DNA of 6,155 nt from Lachnospiraceae bacterium (GCA_017412265.1 JAFPYK010000337.1:1-6155), one strand, 5' to 3'; shown: positions 1 through 6,061, numbered from the stretch's first letter. Numbers and translations are program-made. The notes: generated by a model not told the origin, from the sequence alone.

Positions 1-1031
1 AGCGTCCTTGCGCGCCCGTCGTCCAGGCCGAAGCGCAGCCGCAGCACCTTCTGCTCCCGGTCGGTCAGTGTGCCGAGCACCTCATCCAGCTGCTCGCGCA
101 GCAGCGTGAAGGAAGCCGCCTCCGCGGGCACCGGCACACTCTCGTCCTGGATGAAATCGCCGAGGTGGGAATCCTCCTCCTCGCCGATCGGCGTCTCCAG
201 CGACACCGGCTCCTGCGAGATCTTCTGAATCTCACGCACACGCTCCACCGGGATGCCCAGCTCTCTCGAGATCTCCTCCGCCGACGGCTCGCGCCCCAGC
301 TCCTGCAGGAGCTGCCGCTGCACGCGGATCAGCTTGTTGATCGTCTCCACCATATGGACCGGGATCCGGATCGTCCTCGCCTGGTCCGCGATCGCTCTCG
401 TGATCGCCTAGCGGATCCACCACGTCGCGTAGGTACTGAACTTGTAGCCCTTCCGGTAATCGAACTTCTCGACCGCCTTGATCAGGCCGAGGTTGCCCTC
501 CTGGATCAGGTCCAGGAAGAGCATGCCGCGCCCGACGTAACGCTTGGCGATGCTCACCACCAGACGGAGGTTCGCCTCCGCGAGCTTCTTCTTGGCCGCC
601 TCGTCGCCGTCCTCCATCTTCTGCGCGAGCTCAATCTCCTCCTCCGCCGAGAGCAGCGGTACCTTGCCGATCTCCTTCAGATACATACGTACCGGGTCCT
701 CCAGGCTCACGCCGTCCGGCACGGTAAGCTCGAGGTCTAAGTTCTCCTCCTCGGCCTCCAGCGCGCTCATATCCGGCTCGTCCAGATCCTCCAGGTCCTC
801 CAGGTCATCCAGGTTCTCCGTGGCGTCGATGTCCTCCCCCTCCGGAATCTGCAGCACATCCACCTCATTATTCTCGAGGTAATCGATGATATGCTCCAGC
901 TGATCGGGAGTCAGCTCCCGGTCGCCGAAAAACTCCTGAATCTCATCCACTTCCAGCACATTTTTCTTCTTATGCGCCATCTCCATCAGATCTGCCATCT
1001 GCTTTGCAAATGCATTCATGTTCTCTTCCAT
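1..1031 (-). CDS. rpoD: RNA polymerase primary sigma factor RpoD (sigma-70/sigma-A), 3'-partial and interrupted by an in-frame TAG
   Basis: This is the housekeeping sigma factor, which directs core RNA polymerase to -10/-35 promoters. The start is ATG at 1031, with GAAAGGAG (1047-1040) 8 nt upstream. Residues 1-60 are region 1.1 and residues 63-100 a very acidic linker. Region 1.2 (about 109-140) includes DPVRMYLKEIG, and regions 2.1-2.3 (about 147-207) include ANLRLVVSIAKRY, DLIQEGNLGLIKAVEKFDY and TYATWWIR. Codon 208 is TAG instead of the expected Gln. The same frame then continues with AITRAIADQARTIRIPVHMV (end of 2.4 and region 3), a region 3 helix-turn-helix, and region 4.1 into 4.2 (LTDREQKVLRLRFGLDDGRA) to the window edge. 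That is 135 further sense codons with no frameshift, and the last 40 or so residues are off-window. It is the third gene of the dgt-dnaG-rpoD operon, 16 nt after dnaG. Identity is certain. Whether full-length protein is made is not, because termination at codon 208 would leave a 207-residue fragment lacking regions 3 and 4. Confidence 0.96.
408..410 (-). other. In-frame amber (TAG) codon within rpoD region 2.4
   Basis: The minus strand reads TGG ATC CGC TAG GCG ATC ACG (W-W-I-R-stop-A-I-T). The family sequence here is WWIRQAIT, so TAG stands where CAG (Gln) is expected. The Gln equals E. coli sigma70 Gln437, which genetics ties to recognition of the -12 base pair. The frame is open on both sides, so one base (plus-strand A at 410, expected G) accounts for the break. 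None of the four gene ends visible in the window uses TAG: dnaG, dgt and the 33-residue gene end in TGA. The CBS gene and the lipoprotein gene end in TAA, making five ends in all. No other intact gene here has an internal TAG. Confidence 0.93.
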
Positions 1032-1047
1032 ACCGGTGACTCCTTTC

Positions 1048-2868
1048 TCAATCTCCGTAATCGGACATCTCCAGTTCGATCCAGAGGTTTTCACATTCCT
1101 TCTTCTGCGCCGCAAGCTCCCGGATCTTCGCAAAATCCGTCTCCGCCGCCAGCGCATTGTCGATGCGCCGGCGCATCAGCCGCCGCAGAGCCTCATTAAA
1201 CGCGCGTTCTCTCTCCACATGCCCGGAGCTCTCCGGCAGGTCCCCGGAGAGGACGTCCGCAGCCGCGCTCTGCTCGTCCTTGTCGGTAAATGTATTGATG
1301 ATGCGTGCCGGCATCACCGTGCCCCCGCTCTCATACTCATCATAGATTCTTCTGGCAACCTGGCAGAAGAGCGGATCCTCAAAATCCTCCGGCCCCAGCT
1401 TCCCCTCAAGCTTCGGGATCAGGGACGGCTGCGCCGCAAGCGTCGTCAGCAGGATCTTCTGCGCCCCCGTCAGGCCGTCCTCCTTCGAGGCCCTGGGACC
1501 TCGCTTCACCAGCACCGGCTCCCCGACAGGCACCGGCTCCTGAGTGTAGGCTGCCCTCTGTTCCCGGCGCACCTTCTCCGCGTCATTTCCCTGGCTGTTG
1601 ACCATCCGCCGAAGATCGGCCGCCCGGATCTGGTACTTCGCCGCCAGCGCCTCGATGTAATTGTTCCTCTCCAGGTCATCGCTGAAGATCAGGAGCTTCC
1701 TCGACACCGCCCGGAAGAACCTCGTCTTCTCCTCCGGATCCGCGAGGTTGAAGTCCCTCTGCAGCACCCGGATCTCAAAATAAAAACTGTTCTCCGCCTC
1801 CTCGAGCCTCTTCTCAAATGCCTCCTGTCCCAGGGCCTTGATGAACTCGTCCGGGTCCTTGTACGGCTCCAGGTTGAGCACCCGCGTCCGAATCCCGGCG
1901 TCTCTCAGCATCGGGATCGCCCGCATGGCCGCCTTCACGCCCGCGCCGTCCGAATCATAGCAGAGCACCACCTGGTCCACATAGCGCTTGAGGAGGCTCG
2001 CGTGCCTCTCCGTCAAGGCCGTCCCCAGCGAGGCCACGGCCATCGTGAATCCGGCCTGATGCATGGCGATCACGTCCATATAGCCCTCGCAGAGAATCAT
2101 ATAATTCTTCCGCGACTGCTTCGCAACATGCAGTCCATACAGCGTTCTACTCTTGTCGAATATCATCGTCTCCGGCGAGTTCAGATACTTCGGAAGCCCG
2201 TCGCCCAGCACCCGTCCGCCGAAGCCGATCACCTTGCCGTTGGCATCCATGATCGGGAACATCGCCCGGTTCCAGAACTTGTCATACACGCCCCGCTTCT
2301 CGTCGAACGTCACCAGGCCCGACTCCCGCAGCAGCTCGTCCGAATACCCCTTCTCCTTCAGGTACGGATAGAGCTCCTTGCCGCTCTTGCCCGAGTAGCC
2401 CAGCCCGAACTTCCGGATCGTCTCATCCGTCAGCCCTCTTCCGCGGAAATACCGGTACGCCGGCGCCCCGCTCTCCTTCGTCAGCTGGTAGAAGTAATAA
2501 GTCGCGGCCTCCTTGTACATCGCCAGGAGCCGTGTCCGCTTATCCGAGCGGGCCTTCGCCTCCGGGCTCTCCTCCTCCTGAGGCAGCCGCACCCCCGCGC
2601 GCTCCGCCAGGCTCCTCAGCGCCTCCGGGAATGTAATGTTCTCATACTCCATCAGGAAGGTATAGACATTGCCCCCCTTGCCGCAGCCGAAGCAGTGATA
2701 CGTCTGCCGCGTGCGGCTCACCGAGAAGGAGGGTGTCTTCTCGCCGTGAAACGGGCACAGCCCCATATAGCTGCTGCCCCGCTTCGTCAGCTTCACATAG
2801 GGAGCGATCACGTCCACGATATCATTGCGCGAGCGGACCTCCTCCACAATCTCCTCCGGATAATACAT
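1048..2868 (-). CDS. dnaG: DNA primase DnaG
   Basis: DnaG synthesises RNA primers for Okazaki fragments and replication restart, working with the replicative helicase at the fork. The 606-residue product is the usual length for the family. The N-terminal CHC2 zinc ribbon has ligands C38, H41, C59 and C62 (LCPFHGEKTPSF, then YHCFGCGKGG). The polymerase core's basic subdomain (about 110-255) includes NRAMFPIMDANGKVIGFGGR and PKYLNSPET. The TOPRIM catalytic fold follows, with EGYMDVIAMHQAGF (E261, D265), the metal-binding YDSDGAG (D305, D307) and KDPDEFIK (D338, D340). The helical C-terminal part (about 465-600) matches the helicase-interaction domain. The start at ATG 2868 is 15 nt after the dgt stop, and its SD (GGGAG, 2883-2879) directly abuts the dgt TGA with 10 nt spacing. 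This suggests translational coupling. It ends in TGA 16 nt before rpoD. All key residues are present and no frameshift is seen. Confidence 0.98.
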   Translation of the reverse strand: MYYPEEIVEEVRSRNDIVDVIAPYVKLTKRGSSYMGLCPFHGEKTPSFSVSRTRQTYHCFGCGKGGNVYTFLMEYENITFPEALRSLAERAGVRLPQEEESPEAKARSDKRTRLLAMYKEAATYYFYQLTKESGAPAYRYFRGRGLTDETIRKFGLGYSGKSGKELYPYLKEKGYSDELLRESGLVTFDEKRGVYDKFWNRAMFPIMDANGKVIGFGGRVLGDGLPKYLNSPETMIFDKSRTLYGLHVAKQSRKNYMILCEGYMDVIAMHQAGFTMAVASLGTALTERHASLLKRYVDQVVLCYDSDGAGVKAAMRAIPMLRDAGIRTRVLNLEPYKDPDEFIKALGQEAFEKRLEEAENSFYFEIRVLQRDFNLADPEEKTRFFRAVSRKLLIFSDDLERNNYIEALAAKYQIRAADLRRMVNSQGNDAEKVRREQRAAYTQEPVPVGEPVLVKRGPRASKEDGLTGAQKILLTTLAAQPSLIPKLEGKLGPEDFEDPLFCQVARRIYDEYESGGTVMPARIINTFTDKDEQSAAADVLSGDLPESSGHVERERAFNEALRRLMRRRIDNALAAETDFAKIRELAAQKKECENLWIELEMSDYGD

Positions 2869-2883
2869 GCTTTCTGCTCTCCC

Positions 2884-3900
2884 TCAATAGACACCCCAGA
2901 ACTCCGGGATGGTGTATTCCTTAAACTTCGCGGTCGCGAACCGGTCCGTCATGCCGGCGATGTAGTCACAGATCACCCGCTCGGGCTTCTCGCCCTCGTC
3001 GATCATCCGCAGATATTCCTCCGACATCAGCTCCGGCCGGGCCGAATAATAATCAAATAAAAACATCACCATGGCCTCGGCCTTGTACTCCTCGCCCTTG
3101 GCCACCGGATTCGTGTAGACGTGGTCGAACATGAAATGTCTAAGCCCGAACATTGCGCGCTCGACCTCCTCCGACATCCGGATATCCTCCGGTGTGCTGT
3201 TCTCCACCATATCATGGATCAGCGTGTTGAGCCTCTCCTTCACGCTGTGTCCCAGCACCGCCGCGTACTCCTCCGGGATCTCCGCCTCGGTCAGGATATG
3301 CCCCCGGATCGCGTCGTCGATGTCATGGTTGACATACGCGATCTTGTCCGCGAGCCGCACCACCTTGCCCTCCATGGTCGCCGGCTGCCCGCTCGTCTTG
3401 TGATTCAGGATGCCGTCACGGACCTCCCAGGTCAGGTTCAGCCCGCGGCCGCCCTTCTCCAGGCGCTCCACCACGCGCACGCTCTGCTCACAGTGATGAA
3501 ATCCCCCGCTGCACACACGGTTGAGCACCCGCTCGCCCGCGTGCCCGAAGGGCGTATGCCCCAGGTCATGCCCCAGCGCGATCGCCTCCGTCAGGTCCTC
3601 ATTCAGATGCAGGCACTTTGACACAGTCCTCGCGATCTGCGAGACCTCCAGCGTGTGTGTCAGCCGCGTCCGGTAATGATCGCCCTCCGGCGCCAGGAAG
3701 ACCTGCGTCTTATCCTTCAGCCGCCGGAACGCCTTGCAGTGCACGATCCGGTCGCGGTCCCTCTGATAGCAGGGCCGGATGTCACAAGGCTCCTCCTGCC
3801 GCTCACGTCCCCTCGATTCGTCAGAAAACGATGCCCAGGGGCTGAGAATCTGATGCTCTCTCTGCTCCAGTTCCTCTCGGATCGTCCCGCTCATATTCAC
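2884..3900 (-). CDS. dgt: Deoxyguanosinetriphosphate triphosphohydrolase-like HD-domain protein (dNTPase)
   Basis: HD-superfamily dNTP triphosphohydrolases cut dNTPs to deoxynucleoside and triphosphate and so adjust the dNTP pool. The 338 residues match the short, dGTPase-like type seen in Firmicutes. The metal site is visible as H82 (RTRLTHTLEVSQIAR), H111-D112 (ALGHDLGHTPFGHAGE) and D185 (VRLADKIAYVNHDIDDA). The N-terminal DRIVHCKAFRRLKDKTQVF segment (about 50-68) and the YRTRLTHT motif are family signatures. The start is either GTG at 3900 or ATG at 3894 (M3). The site AAAGGA lies 5 nt before the GTG and 11 nt before the ATG, which slightly favours GTG. It is the first gene of the operon with dnaG and rpoD, an arrangement I know from clostridia and one that suggests dNTP supply is tied to replication. 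Substrate preference and any allosteric activator cannot be read from the sequence. No clear promoter is visible, but a terminator at 4019-4045 means it should lie between 3901 and 4018. Confidence 0.93.
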   Translation of the reverse strand: MNMSGTIREELEQREHQILSPWASFSDESRGRERQEEPCDIRPCYQRDRDRIVHCKAFRRLKDKTQVFLAPEGDHYRTRLTHTLEVSQIARTVSKCLHLNEDLTEAIALGHDLGHTPFGHAGERVLNRVCSGGFHHCEQSVRVVERLEKGGRGLNLTWEVRDGILNHKTSGQPATMEGKVVRLADKIAYVNHDIDDAIRGHILTEAEIPEEYAAVLGHSVKERLNTLIHDMVENSTPEDIRMSEEVERAMFGLRHFMFDHVYTNPVAKGEEYKAEAMVMFLFDYYSARPELMSEEYLRMIDEGEKPERVICDYIAGMTDRFATAKFKEYTIPEFWGVY

Positions 3901-3951
3901 AACCGTCCTTTCTGCAAACCCAAAACCACTCCTGTTCTTAGTATTCGCAGC

Positions 3952-3971
3952 AAAAAAGGATTTCCTTTTTT
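3952..3971. repeat. A/T-tract inverted repeat in the dgt leader
   Basis: AAAAAAGGA and TCCTTTTTT form perfect 9-base arms around a central TT, so the folded hairpin has about 8 pairs with a 4-nt loop. On the minus strand (the dgt sense) it starts about 51 nt upstream of the GTG, and its T-run is followed by GCTG. It could be a weak terminator or attenuator, a protein-binding palindrome, or a chance A/T-rich sequence. The stem is too A/T-rich to call a strong terminator. Confidence 0.5.
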
Positions 3972-4018
3972 ATCACCCCGATCTCTGTATATTTATCCGC
4001 TCTGTCTGCCCGAAACGC

Positions 4019-4045
4019 AAAAAGCCGGTACGCGCCCGGCTTTTT
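4019..4045 (-). terminator. Intrinsic terminator of the 33-residue small gene
   Basis: Arms AAAAAGCCGG (4019-4028) and CCGGCTTTTT (4036-4045) pair perfectly over 10 bp around a 7-nt loop. On the minus strand this gives a GC-rich stem (GCCGG/CCGGC) running straight into TTTTT, 30 nt after the TGA of the small gene. The symmetric A/T tracts make it bidirectional in form. No plus-strand gene ends here, so its natural client is the small minus-strand gene. It also separates that gene from the dgt-dnaG-rpoD operon. Confidence 0.85.
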
Positions 4046-4075
4046 ACCCACAGAACGTCGCCGCCCTGCTCGATC

Positions 4076-4177
4076 TCAATCCGCGAGAAACTCCAGATAG
4101 TCGCCCTCGCTGGCAAATAACATGTATCTTCCTCCAACCAGTCCCATGTAACCATTCGCTGTGTTATAACCCTTCAT
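4076..4177 (-). CDS. Small uncharacterised protein, 33 residues
   Basis: This is a stand-alone short gene. ATG at 4177 is preceded by a perfect AGGAGG (4190-4185) with ideal 7-nt spacing, the frame ends in TGA (4078-4076), and an intrinsic terminator follows 30 nt later. The product begins MKGYNTANGYMG and ends SEGDYLEFLAD. It is rich in aromatics (Y4, Y10, Y18, F21, Y27, F30) and glycine, with a net acidic C-terminus. Residues 10-22, with the G15-G16 turn, look like a beta hairpin, and Ser23 could cap a helix over 24-32. There is no signal peptide, membrane segment or cysteine. From memory it resembles unannotated small proteins of Lachnospiraceae, which I cannot verify. The function is unknown. 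It sits alone between dgt and the CBS gene. Complete expression signals make a real gene much more likely than chance, even though automatic callers would probably miss it. Confidence 0.8.
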   Translation of the reverse strand: MKGYNTANGYMGLVGGRYMLFASEGDYLEFLAD

Positions 4178-4184
4178 CTCACTG

Positions 4185-4190
4185 CCTCCT
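4185..4190 (-). promoter_or_regulatory. Consensus Shine-Dalgarno (AGGAGG) of the 33-residue gene
   Basis: A perfect AGGAGG lies 7 nt before ATG 4177. It is the main evidence that this short frame is translated and that ATG 4177 is the start, because the overlapping longer frame beginning at 4155 has no such site. Confidence 0.85.
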
Positions 4191-4220
4191 GTGTTTCATG
4201 TCTGTTGTTTTCTGTTTACA

Positions 4221-4226
4221 GTTATA
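4221..4226 (-). promoter_or_regulatory. Possible -10 box for the 33-residue gene
   Basis: The minus strand reads GGATATAACTG, giving TATAAC (5 of 6 match to TATAAT) about 44 nt before ATG 4177. Upstream, CGGACA matches TTGACA at four of six positions, but the 15-nt spacer is short. This is the best candidate I find and is weak. Confidence 0.35.
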
Positions 4227-4343
4227 TCCTACCTGTTTTTCTGTCCGATATTCTTCCCACTATCCCTTCAGAACCCCCGTTTTTCCAACCACCTCCCCTT
4301 CGTTGATATAATTTATATTATGGTATATCCCTATTGCTCCGAG

Positions 4344-4372
4344 TTGAACTCTTCTCCCGGAAACGATATAAT
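4344..4372 (+). promoter_or_regulatory. Sigma-A promoter of the CBS-domain gene
   Basis: TTGAAC (4344-4349) and a perfect TATAAT (4367-4372) are separated by exactly 17 nt, a near-consensus housekeeping promoter. Transcription would start near 4379, giving a leader of about 25 nt to ATG 4405. The leader includes the ribosome site AGGGGG. This implies steady expression by the primary sigma factor, with no obvious operator overlapping the core. Confidence 0.82.
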
Positions 4373-4404
4373 AAGATCATCAAATAAGCACAGGGGGAAC
4401 CCAT

Positions 4405-5100
4405 ATGAGCGCGCAGGAATTCTTAAATCTCTACCGCGAGCTGGAGGAAGATCTCGAGCGGTACTTCCAGGAGAAGGGCCGCCGGAGTGCCAGCCCGGTC
4501 TTCGACTATATGAACAGCAGGGAGGGACAGCCCTTCAAGGAGAAGCTCGACGTCTGCCGGGAGATCCGCAATCTCCTCTCCCATCATGCGAACATCTCCG
4601 GCGAGCCGGTCGCAGAGCCCGCCGCGGTGCTCAACGATTTTCTCCGGGAGATGATCGATCACATCAATCAGCCCCCGAGAGCCATCGACTTCGCGACACC
4701 GGCCGACTCCCTTCTGGTCACGGACGGCTCACGCAACGTCTATGACCTTATGGAGATCATGGACAAGCGCGGCTTCTCCCACGTGCCCGTCGTGCAGAAC
4801 CGCCGCGTCACCGGCATCTTCAGCGTCTCGACCATATTCTCCTGGGAGCTGGAGAATCCCGAAGGCTCCTTAAGCCTCTCCACCACCGTCCGCGACCTGC
4901 AGGATTATCTTCCTCTCTCCAGGCGGCGCATCGAGCAGTTCCTCTTCGCGACACCGGAGCTCACCTGCGAGCAGGCCCGCACATTGTTCGAGCGGCGCCA
5001 CCGCAACCGCCGTGTCGGCGCGATCTTCATCACCAGGACCGGCGATGAGTCCGGCGAGCTCCTGGGGATGCTCACCCCCTGGGATCTCTTCCGCCAATAA
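4405..5100 (+). CDS. CBS-pair protein with helical N-terminal domain carrying an RNxxxH motif
   Basis: The product is a 231-residue cytoplasmic protein. Residues 1-90 look all-helical and hydrophilic, with the conserved-looking segment KLDVCREIRNLLSHHANISG. Within it R55-N56-L57-L58-S59-H60 fits the R-N-x3-H pattern of HEPN-superfamily proteins. Residues about 95-150 form the first CBS motif (VYDLMEIMDKRGFSHVPVV, then VTGIFSVSTIF), and about 162-230 a more divergent second one (RVGAIFITRTG, then LLGMLTPWDLFR). CBS pairs usually bind adenosine nucleotides such as AMP, ATP, SAM or c-di-AMP and gate an attached activity. ATG 4405 has AGGGGG (4392-4397) 7 nt upstream and a strong promoter before it. 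The gene is monocistronic and ends in TAA before a hairpin. No catalytic domain other than the possible HEPN-like part is present, so it is either a nucleotide-sensing regulator or a ligand-gated RNase-like protein. The CBS call is firm and the HEPN reading is inference. Confidence 0.88.
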   Translation: MSAQEFLNLYRELEEDLERYFQEKGRRSASPVFDYMNSREGQPFKEKLDVCREIRNLLSHHANISGEPVAEPAAVLNDFLREMIDHINQPPRAIDFATPADSLLVTDGSRNVYDLMEIMDKRGFSHVPVVQNRRVTGIFSVSTIFSWELENPEGSLSLSTTVRDLQDYLPLSRRRIEQFLFATPELTCEQARTLFERRHRNRRVGAIFITRTGDESGELLGMLTPWDLFRQ

Positions 5101-5120
5101 TCCTCTCCCCTGAACAAAGC

Positions 5121-5146
5121 TGCCGCAGGCATTCCCGCCTGCGGCA
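5121..5146. terminator. Bidirectional hairpin terminator between convergent genes
   Basis: TGCCGCAGGC (5121-5130) and GCCTGCGGCA (5137-5146) form a perfect 10-bp GC-rich stem with loop ATTCCC. It lies 20 nt after the TAA of the CBS gene and 5 nt after the TAA of the convergent lipoprotein gene, so it can serve both. The flanking T-tracts are poor (TTCATTTAA on plus, GCTTTGTTC on minus), so efficiency may be moderate. Confidence 0.78.
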
Positions 5147-5151
5147 TTCAT

Positions 5152-5958
5152 TTAATCGTATAAAAACTCATAATCCGGACGCGCCGTCCACTCCTCCGTA
5201 TCTCTCAGCACCTTCACGATCGCGTCGACCCCTCTCACGAAATCCTTTCCCGATGCCGGCGCGTCCGAAGCATCTCCCAGCGCGATGTGCCTGCAATAGA
5301 TCTCATAAGTCTCTCCTTCGACCGTCAGCACAAGCTCGATGGTCTGGTTCGGCTCCGACCGGAGCCCGTCAAACGGGTCATACTCCTTCGGCAGCGACGC
5401 ATAATTCATGTTCATGAGCGCAGTCCAGACCGCCTTTCTCTCCTCCCCCGTGAGCAAATGTGTCGTCACATAATCCTCCGGATGCGTCGCGTCCTTCGTC
5501 TTCACCAGCTTCCCGTCCGAGCTGTCATACGAGCTGATCCCGTACACGCCCCACACCAGCGAAAAATCATACAGCGGCAGCCCGTCCGGGTAATCCTCCG
5601 TGATCACATACCAGCCCATAGAACGCAGATGCTGAAGTTCTTTCACATCCAGCGTATCCTCGCTTCCCTCCCGGACAAACTCCAGCTTCTCCACATAGCA
5701 GTTGCCCGGATATAACTCCTCTATCTTGCTGATCTCTGCCAGGAGCACATCCCCGGTCTTGCGCCCGGCGAGCATCTCTTTCTGCTCATCCGTAACTCCG
5801 GCGAGCACGCAGGGTCCGGTTCCTTCCACCCATACCATATCGGCCCCGTTCGCCTTCATGTAGATCACTTCCCGGCCGGCCTCCTTCTTCTCTTTCCTGC
5901 ACCCCGCCAGGCAGATCAGTCCACATAAAACCAACACCACGATACCTGCCCTTCTCAT
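5152..5958 (-). CDS. Lipoprotein of unknown function
   Basis: I do not recognise a named family. With the start at ATG 5958 the product has 268 residues. Residues 1-20 are a type II signal peptide: MRR, a hydrophobic core (about 4-16) and the lipobox L17-A18-G19-C20. Processing at C20 would anchor it to the outer face of the membrane. A charged linker (RKEKKEAGRE) follows. The mature part seems to have two pieces. Residues about 30-98 look beta-rich (DEQKEMLAGRKTGDVLLAEI), and 110-268 contain KTKDATHPEDYVTTHLLTGE and a C-terminal helix near 240-252. C50 and C87 could pair. A TTG at 5979 or ATG at 5961 is also possible, but AAAGGAG (5970-5964) lies 2 nt from ATG 5961 and 5 nt from ATG 5958. 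That fits ATG 5958 best and gives the cleanest signal peptide. It is convergent with the CBS gene and apparently monocistronic. Confidence 0.85.
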   Translation of the reverse strand: MRRAGIVVLVLCGLICLAGCRKEKKEAGREVIYMKANGADMVWVEGTGPCVLAGVTDEQKEMLAGRKTGDVLLAEISKIEELYPGNCYVEKLEFVREGSEDTLDVKELQHLRSMGWYVITEDYPDGLPLYDFSLVWGVYGISSYDSSDGKLVKTKDATHPEDYVTTHLLTGEERKAVWTALMNMNYASLPKEYDPFDGLRSEPNQTIELVLTVEGETYEIYCRHIALGDASDAPASGKDFVRGVDAIVKVLRDTEEWTARPDYEFLYD

Positions 5959-5963
5959 CATGA

Positions 5964-5970
5964 CTCCTTT
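5964..5970 (-). promoter_or_regulatory. Shine-Dalgarno that sets the lipoprotein start
   Basis: AAAGGAG is followed by TC and then two adjacent ATG codons (5961 and 5958). The spacing is 2 nt to the first and 5 nt to the second, so the second is preferred. A start at the upstream TTG (5979) would place this SD inside the coding region. The context AGAAAGGAGTCA is shared with the rpoD ribosome site. Confidence 0.75.
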
Positions 5971-6017
5971 CTGCCGCAACCCGCGCAGCCCGGCCGCAGG
6001 TTTTCACATCCTCTGAC

Positions 6018-6024
6018 TATAATA
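6018..6024 (-). promoter_or_regulatory. Possible -10 box upstream of the lipoprotein gene
   Basis: The minus strand reads TATTATA here, about 60 nt before ATG 5958, and TATTAT (6024-6019) would be an acceptable -10. No sequence resembling TTGACA lies 16-18 nt upstream. The plus strand reads a perfect TATAAT (6018-6023), also without a -35 and with no supported gene downstream. Its position makes it the most likely promoter for the lipoprotein, but the evidence is weak. Confidence 0.35.
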
Positions 6025-6061
6025 CCCCTCACTCGCCCTTCCGGGTGCAGGAACCGTGAAA

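Noticed and set aside
232..423. A 63-codon minus-strand frame overlapping the TAG in rpoD, considered as a possible frameshift rescue
   Set aside because: The true sigma frame continues in phase on both sides of the TAG, so no frameshift is needed. This frame gives unrelated Gly/Pro/Asp-rich sequence.
165..740. A 191-codon plus-strand frame opposite rpoD
   Set aside because: Low-complexity Arg/Leu/His composition typical of an antisense shadow. The opposite strand is unmistakable sigma-70 sequence.
1032..1157. An upstream extension of the rpoD frame to a start at 1157
   Set aside because: It overlaps the 3' end of dnaG and yields an Arg-rich leader. ATG 1031 has a strong SD at normal spacing and begins typical region 1.1 sequence.
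1018..3060. A 680-codon open frame on the plus strand, antisense to dnaG and the start of rpoD
   Set aside because: It is wholly opposite the clear dnaG gene. The predicted protein is Arg/Leu/His-rich with no domain, as expected from the reverse frame of GC-rich codons, and no ribosome site supports it.
3973..4155. A 60-codon minus-strand frame overlapping the 33-residue gene
   Set aside because: It lacks a ribosome site, runs through the terminator hairpin and has unconvincing composition. The +1-related 33-codon frame has a perfect SD and a stop before the terminator.
4303..4329. A second promoter-like AT-rich block (TTGATA, then TGGTATATC) before the CBS gene
   Set aside because: The spacer is only 15 nt and the -10 is imperfect. 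The TTGAAC-17-TATAAT promoter 40 bp downstream is much better.
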